Positions 61,924 to 64,000 of a stretch of DNA of 64,000 nt are shown one piece after another. The DNA is from UBA2705 sp963977105 (lineage in GTDB: Bacteria; Pseudomonadota; Alphaproteobacteria; Micavibrionales; Micavibrionaceae), in the NCBI GenBank assembly GCA_963977105.1, contig CAXBNI010000001.1, positions 930,001 to 994,000 on the forward strand, given 5' to 3'. Each line of letters starts with the position of its first letter. Positions within the stretch are counted from its first letter, which is position 1. The notes beneath the pieces were generated by a model that worked only from the letters and a program-made list of their open reading frames with translations, made no database searches and was not told the origin of the DNA. The position numbers and the translations under genes are program-made.

Positions 61924-63081
61924 CTAAACACCTTTACGTCTGGCTGTCAGGCCTTTTTTTGCTATGGAGTGTTTGGGCTCTTTACGCGTTAACGCCAGCA
62001 CAATACCCATAGAGAGAGAAATTGCCAATAATGATGAACCGCCATAACTAAGAAGCGGTAAGGTCATGCCTTTAGCTGGCAAAACGCCCAAAGCTGACCC
62101 CATATGTATCATAGCTTGCAATGCGAACATTGCCAATATGCCGCTGACACATAAAATGGAAAACAAATTTTCGCATTCTTGTAAATTTTTCAGCGCACGC
62201 ATAATCACAAATAAATATAAACCAATCACAACAAAAATAAAGAATAGGCCAAATTCCTCCGCACCGACTGAGAATATAAAATCAGCATGACTATCGGGTA
62301 TGTCCATTTTTACAGTGCCCTGACCAGGCCCCTTACCTAATATGCCGCCACTACGAAATGCTTCAATCGATTTCTCAACCTGAAAATTATCGCCGCTATC
62401 GGGGAATAAAAAGCGGTTAATTCGACTTTTGACATGCGGAAAAAAACTGTAAGCGCCAAGCACCATGACGCCGCCAACAGGCAGCAGTGCCAACACGTAA
62501 CGCATAGAAAGCCCCGCCACAACAACCATCGCGGCGAGCATCACACTCAGAACAAAGCTCATCCCAAAATCAGGCTGAATAAGAAACAAAAACAGCACCA
62601 AGCCATATAGTATACCAACATATTGCGGCCCTTTGAAATTGGTGTCTTCTTTCCAGCGTGCCAACAGCCATGCCGCCATGACAGCAAAGGCAGGCTTTGC
62701 AAACTCGCTGGGCTGTAAAGAAAAGCCGGGTAGTGGAATCCAGCGCTGCGCGCCTTTAATTTCAGGGCCAATAAACGGCACCAAAATTAACGCGATAATC
62801 GTGCCAATAAAACATAAGCTACCTAAACGCCAAATCATGCGCGGTGAACAAAGCGACGCCAACAACATTACCGTCACCGACGGCACCAAAAAAATAAGAT
62901 GCTTCAAGATAAAATGCATGTCAGGTAAATTAATCCGCAGCGCCACGGCTGAACCTGCCGCCGTAACCAGTACAATGCCAACGACCATTAATGCAAGAAC
63001 GCCGAGAAGCAAACCATGATCAACCGTCCACCACCACCGGCCAATAAGGGACTGGTCTGTTCTTTCAGGAAGCAAACTCAT
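61924..63081 (-). CDS. ftsW: Division SEDS glycosyltransferase FtsW
   Basis: 385 residues, about ten membrane helices. SEDS features: GAQRWIPLPGFSLQPSEFAKPA, IQPDFGMSFVLSVML, catalytic Asp region DIPDSHADFIFSVGAEEFGL and the C-terminal GMTLPLLSYGGSSLLA. It polymerises lipid II at the septum with PBP3. The start directly abuts the murD stop. The Lys/Arg-rich C-terminus (ALTRKEPKHSIAKKGLTARRKGV) is cytoplasmic. It differs from RodA in this window by the murD-murG context. Confidence 0.96.
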   Translation of the reverse strand: MSLLPERTDQSLIGRWWWTVDHGLLLGVLALMVVGIVLVTAAGSAVALRINLPDMHFILKHLIFLVPSVTVMLLASLCSPRMIWRLGSLCFIGTIIALILVPFIGPEIKGAQRWIPLPGFSLQPSEFAKPAFAVMAAWLLARWKEDTNFKGPQYVGILYGLVLFLFLIQPDFGMSFVLSVMLAAMVVVAGLSMRYVLALLPVGGVMVLGAYSFFPHVKSRINRFLFPDSGDNFQVEKSIEAFRSGGILGKGPGQGTVKMDIPDSHADFIFSVGAEEFGLFFIFVVIGLYLFVIMRALKNLQECENLFSILCVSGILAMFALQAMIHMGSALGVLPAKGMTLPLLSYGGSSLLAISLSMGIVLALTRKEPKHSIAKKGLTARRKGV

Positions 63082-64000
63082 TTACAGATTGTCCTCCAAC
63101 TTTAGGACAAGTTCTTCAAAATGGTCTCCGCGCTGTTCGAATGATTTATATTGGTCAAATGACGCACAGGCTGGCGAGAATAAAACAGCGCCCGCACCGC
63201 CCGGTGCGCCGCGGCGTTGCTGCGCCATTTGATGCGCCTGCGCAACGGCAATATCAACCGTATGCGAGACTTCAAATTCTACATTGTTACGAGTCATCCA
63301 ATCAGAGAAGCTCTCCGCAGATTCGCCAATTAAAAAAGCATGACGAATCCGGTCACTGTGCTGTTCAAGCCCTTCTAGTCCGCCATCTTTCGGCTGCCCG
63401 CCGACAATCCAATATATATTGCGCAGACTAACCAAAGCACGCTCTGAAGCTTGCGCATTGGTGGCTTTACTATCATTAACGTAAGGAACGCCGTTAACAT
63501 TGCGCACTAAATACTGCCTATGGCGTAAACCTTCAAATTTATTGTACGATTTTTCAAACTCTTTCGCCGATAAGTCAAAGCCATAATGTAACGCCGCATA
63601 GGCCGCCGCCGCATTTTGATAGTTATGCACTCCGCCCATACGTTTATTTTTATTGAGGTCTATTTCAATTTCAGCGCGAACATCCTTTAATATACCGTCT
63701 TGAACGGTTATATCCGCGGGGCGGTCTGACATTGCGGCCACTGTAATAATAGTCCACGCCTCACTAGCACGTAATTCATCGGCAATTTTAGCTGTTTTTT
63801 CATCATCAATACAGATAACGGCAATCGGCATTTCATCTTGTGAGCGCGATTCAAAAATCCGCGCCTTTGCCGCCACATAACCGTCAATACCGCCATGCCG
63901 ATCCAGGTGATCTGGCGTAATATTCAACAGCACGGCCACGCGAGGACGAAGCGAGGGCGTAAGCTCTAGCTGATAAGACGAGAGCTCAAAAACAAAAACG
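63082..64000 (-). CDS. murD: UDP-N-acetylmuramoylalanine--D-glutamate ligase (partial)
   Basis: 306 residues of the C-terminal two thirds are present; the frame is open to the right edge, reading VFVFELSSYQLE and then VLLNITPDHLDRHGG, both central MurD motifs. The N-terminal Rossmann domain and ATP loop are outside the window. Later motifs include GVHNYQNAAAAYAAL, FEGLRHRQYLV, VPYVNDSKATNAQA and WIVGGQPKDGG. It adds D-Glu to UDP-MurNAc-L-Ala. It runs into ftsW with no gap. Confidence 0.95.
   Translation of the reverse strand, partial: VFVFELSSYQLELTPSLRPRVAVLLNITPDHLDRHGGIDGYVAAKARIFESRSQDEMPIAVICIDDEKTAKIADELRASEAWTIITVAAMSDRPADITVQDGILKDVRAEIEIDLNKNKRMGGVHNYQNAAAAYAALHYGFDLSAKEFEKSYNKFEGLRHRQYLVRNVNGVPYVNDSKATNAQASERALVSLRNIYWIVGGQPKDGGLEGLEQHSDRIRHAFLIGESAESFSDWMTRNNVEFEVSHTVDIAVAQAHQMAQQRRGAPGGAGAVLFSPACASFDQYKSFEQRGDHFEELVLKLEDNL

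Noticed and set aside
1..64000. tRNA, rRNA, CRISPR arrays, insertion sequences and integrase attachment repeats
   Set aside because: None was recognised by reading both strands; att sites would need the left flank of the prophage.

Overview
The window looks like a chromosome segment of an alphaproteobacterium of medium-low GC content. The evidence is as follows: a division and cell-wall (dcw) cluster murD-ftsW-murG-murC-murB-ddl-ftsQ-ftsA-ftsZ; lpxC, bamD, recN and ligA beside it; an mreB-mreC-mreD-mrdA-rodA elongation operon; bolA and grxD next to a purL relative; three-gene pnt transhydrogenase; a zinc-less ribosomal protein L36; GANTC sites upstream of ftsZ; and a GTTC-N7-GTTC LexA box. 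The order within the class cannot be fixed from the sequence.

Positions 1 to about 12,250 hold the morphogenesis part of a podovirus-type (T7-like) prophage, transcribed leftward: two conserved phage genes, a small structural protein, portal, a Bbp19-like protein, an unknown protein, scaffold, major capsid, a small virion protein, tail tubular protein A, nozzle (tail tubular protein B), internal virion protein, beta-helical tail fibre, a small protein, and the first codons of another gene at the edge. No integrase, large terminase or phage RNA polymerase lies in the window. Promoters are of host sigma70 type. The promoter at the head of the cluster carries a perfect LexA box over its start point, and a PilZ (cyclic-di-GMP receptor) gene with its own consensus promoter sits on the opposite strand between scaffold and capsid. 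A LexA/CI-type S24 regulator is divergent from the cluster.

Positions 12,400 to 20,800 are mixed host genes: ohr with an acetyltransferase, a proline iminopeptidase, a DUF3592-LRR membrane protein, pyrE, nadK, a HAD nuclease/phosphatase-like protein, a half-length PurL relative, bolA and grxD. Positions 20,850 to 27,455 carry rodA-mrdA-mreD-mreC-mreB, rpmJ and a DUF3307 membrane protein.

Positions 27,600 to 39,700 form a surface-protein and second-messenger island. It has a cNMP-binding/EAL phosphodiesterase, a 1093-residue FecR/FG-GAP protein with no Sec signal, and a convergent operon of TolC, LapB-type ABC exporter, HlyD-type adaptor and a CHASE2 class III cyclase. The cyclase starts 4 bases after the adaptor gene. 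The simplest reading is that the type I system exports the FG-GAP protein, and that cAMP made by the cyclase is read by the cNMP-EAL protein, which lowers cyclic-di-GMP.

Positions 40,400 to 45,020 hold pntAA (with a histone H1-like Lys/Ala tail), pntAB, pntB, a lipase-like hydrolase and a small gene. Positions 45,180 to 52,073 hold lpxC, a queuosine-salvage glycosylase, bamD, recN and ligA on the plus strand. After an isolated VWA protein, the dcw cluster runs on the minus strand from murD (cut by the right edge) to ftsZ, so the lpxC-ligA block is inverted relative to ftsZ. The 315-base ftsZ upstream region has DnaA boxes and three GANTC sites.
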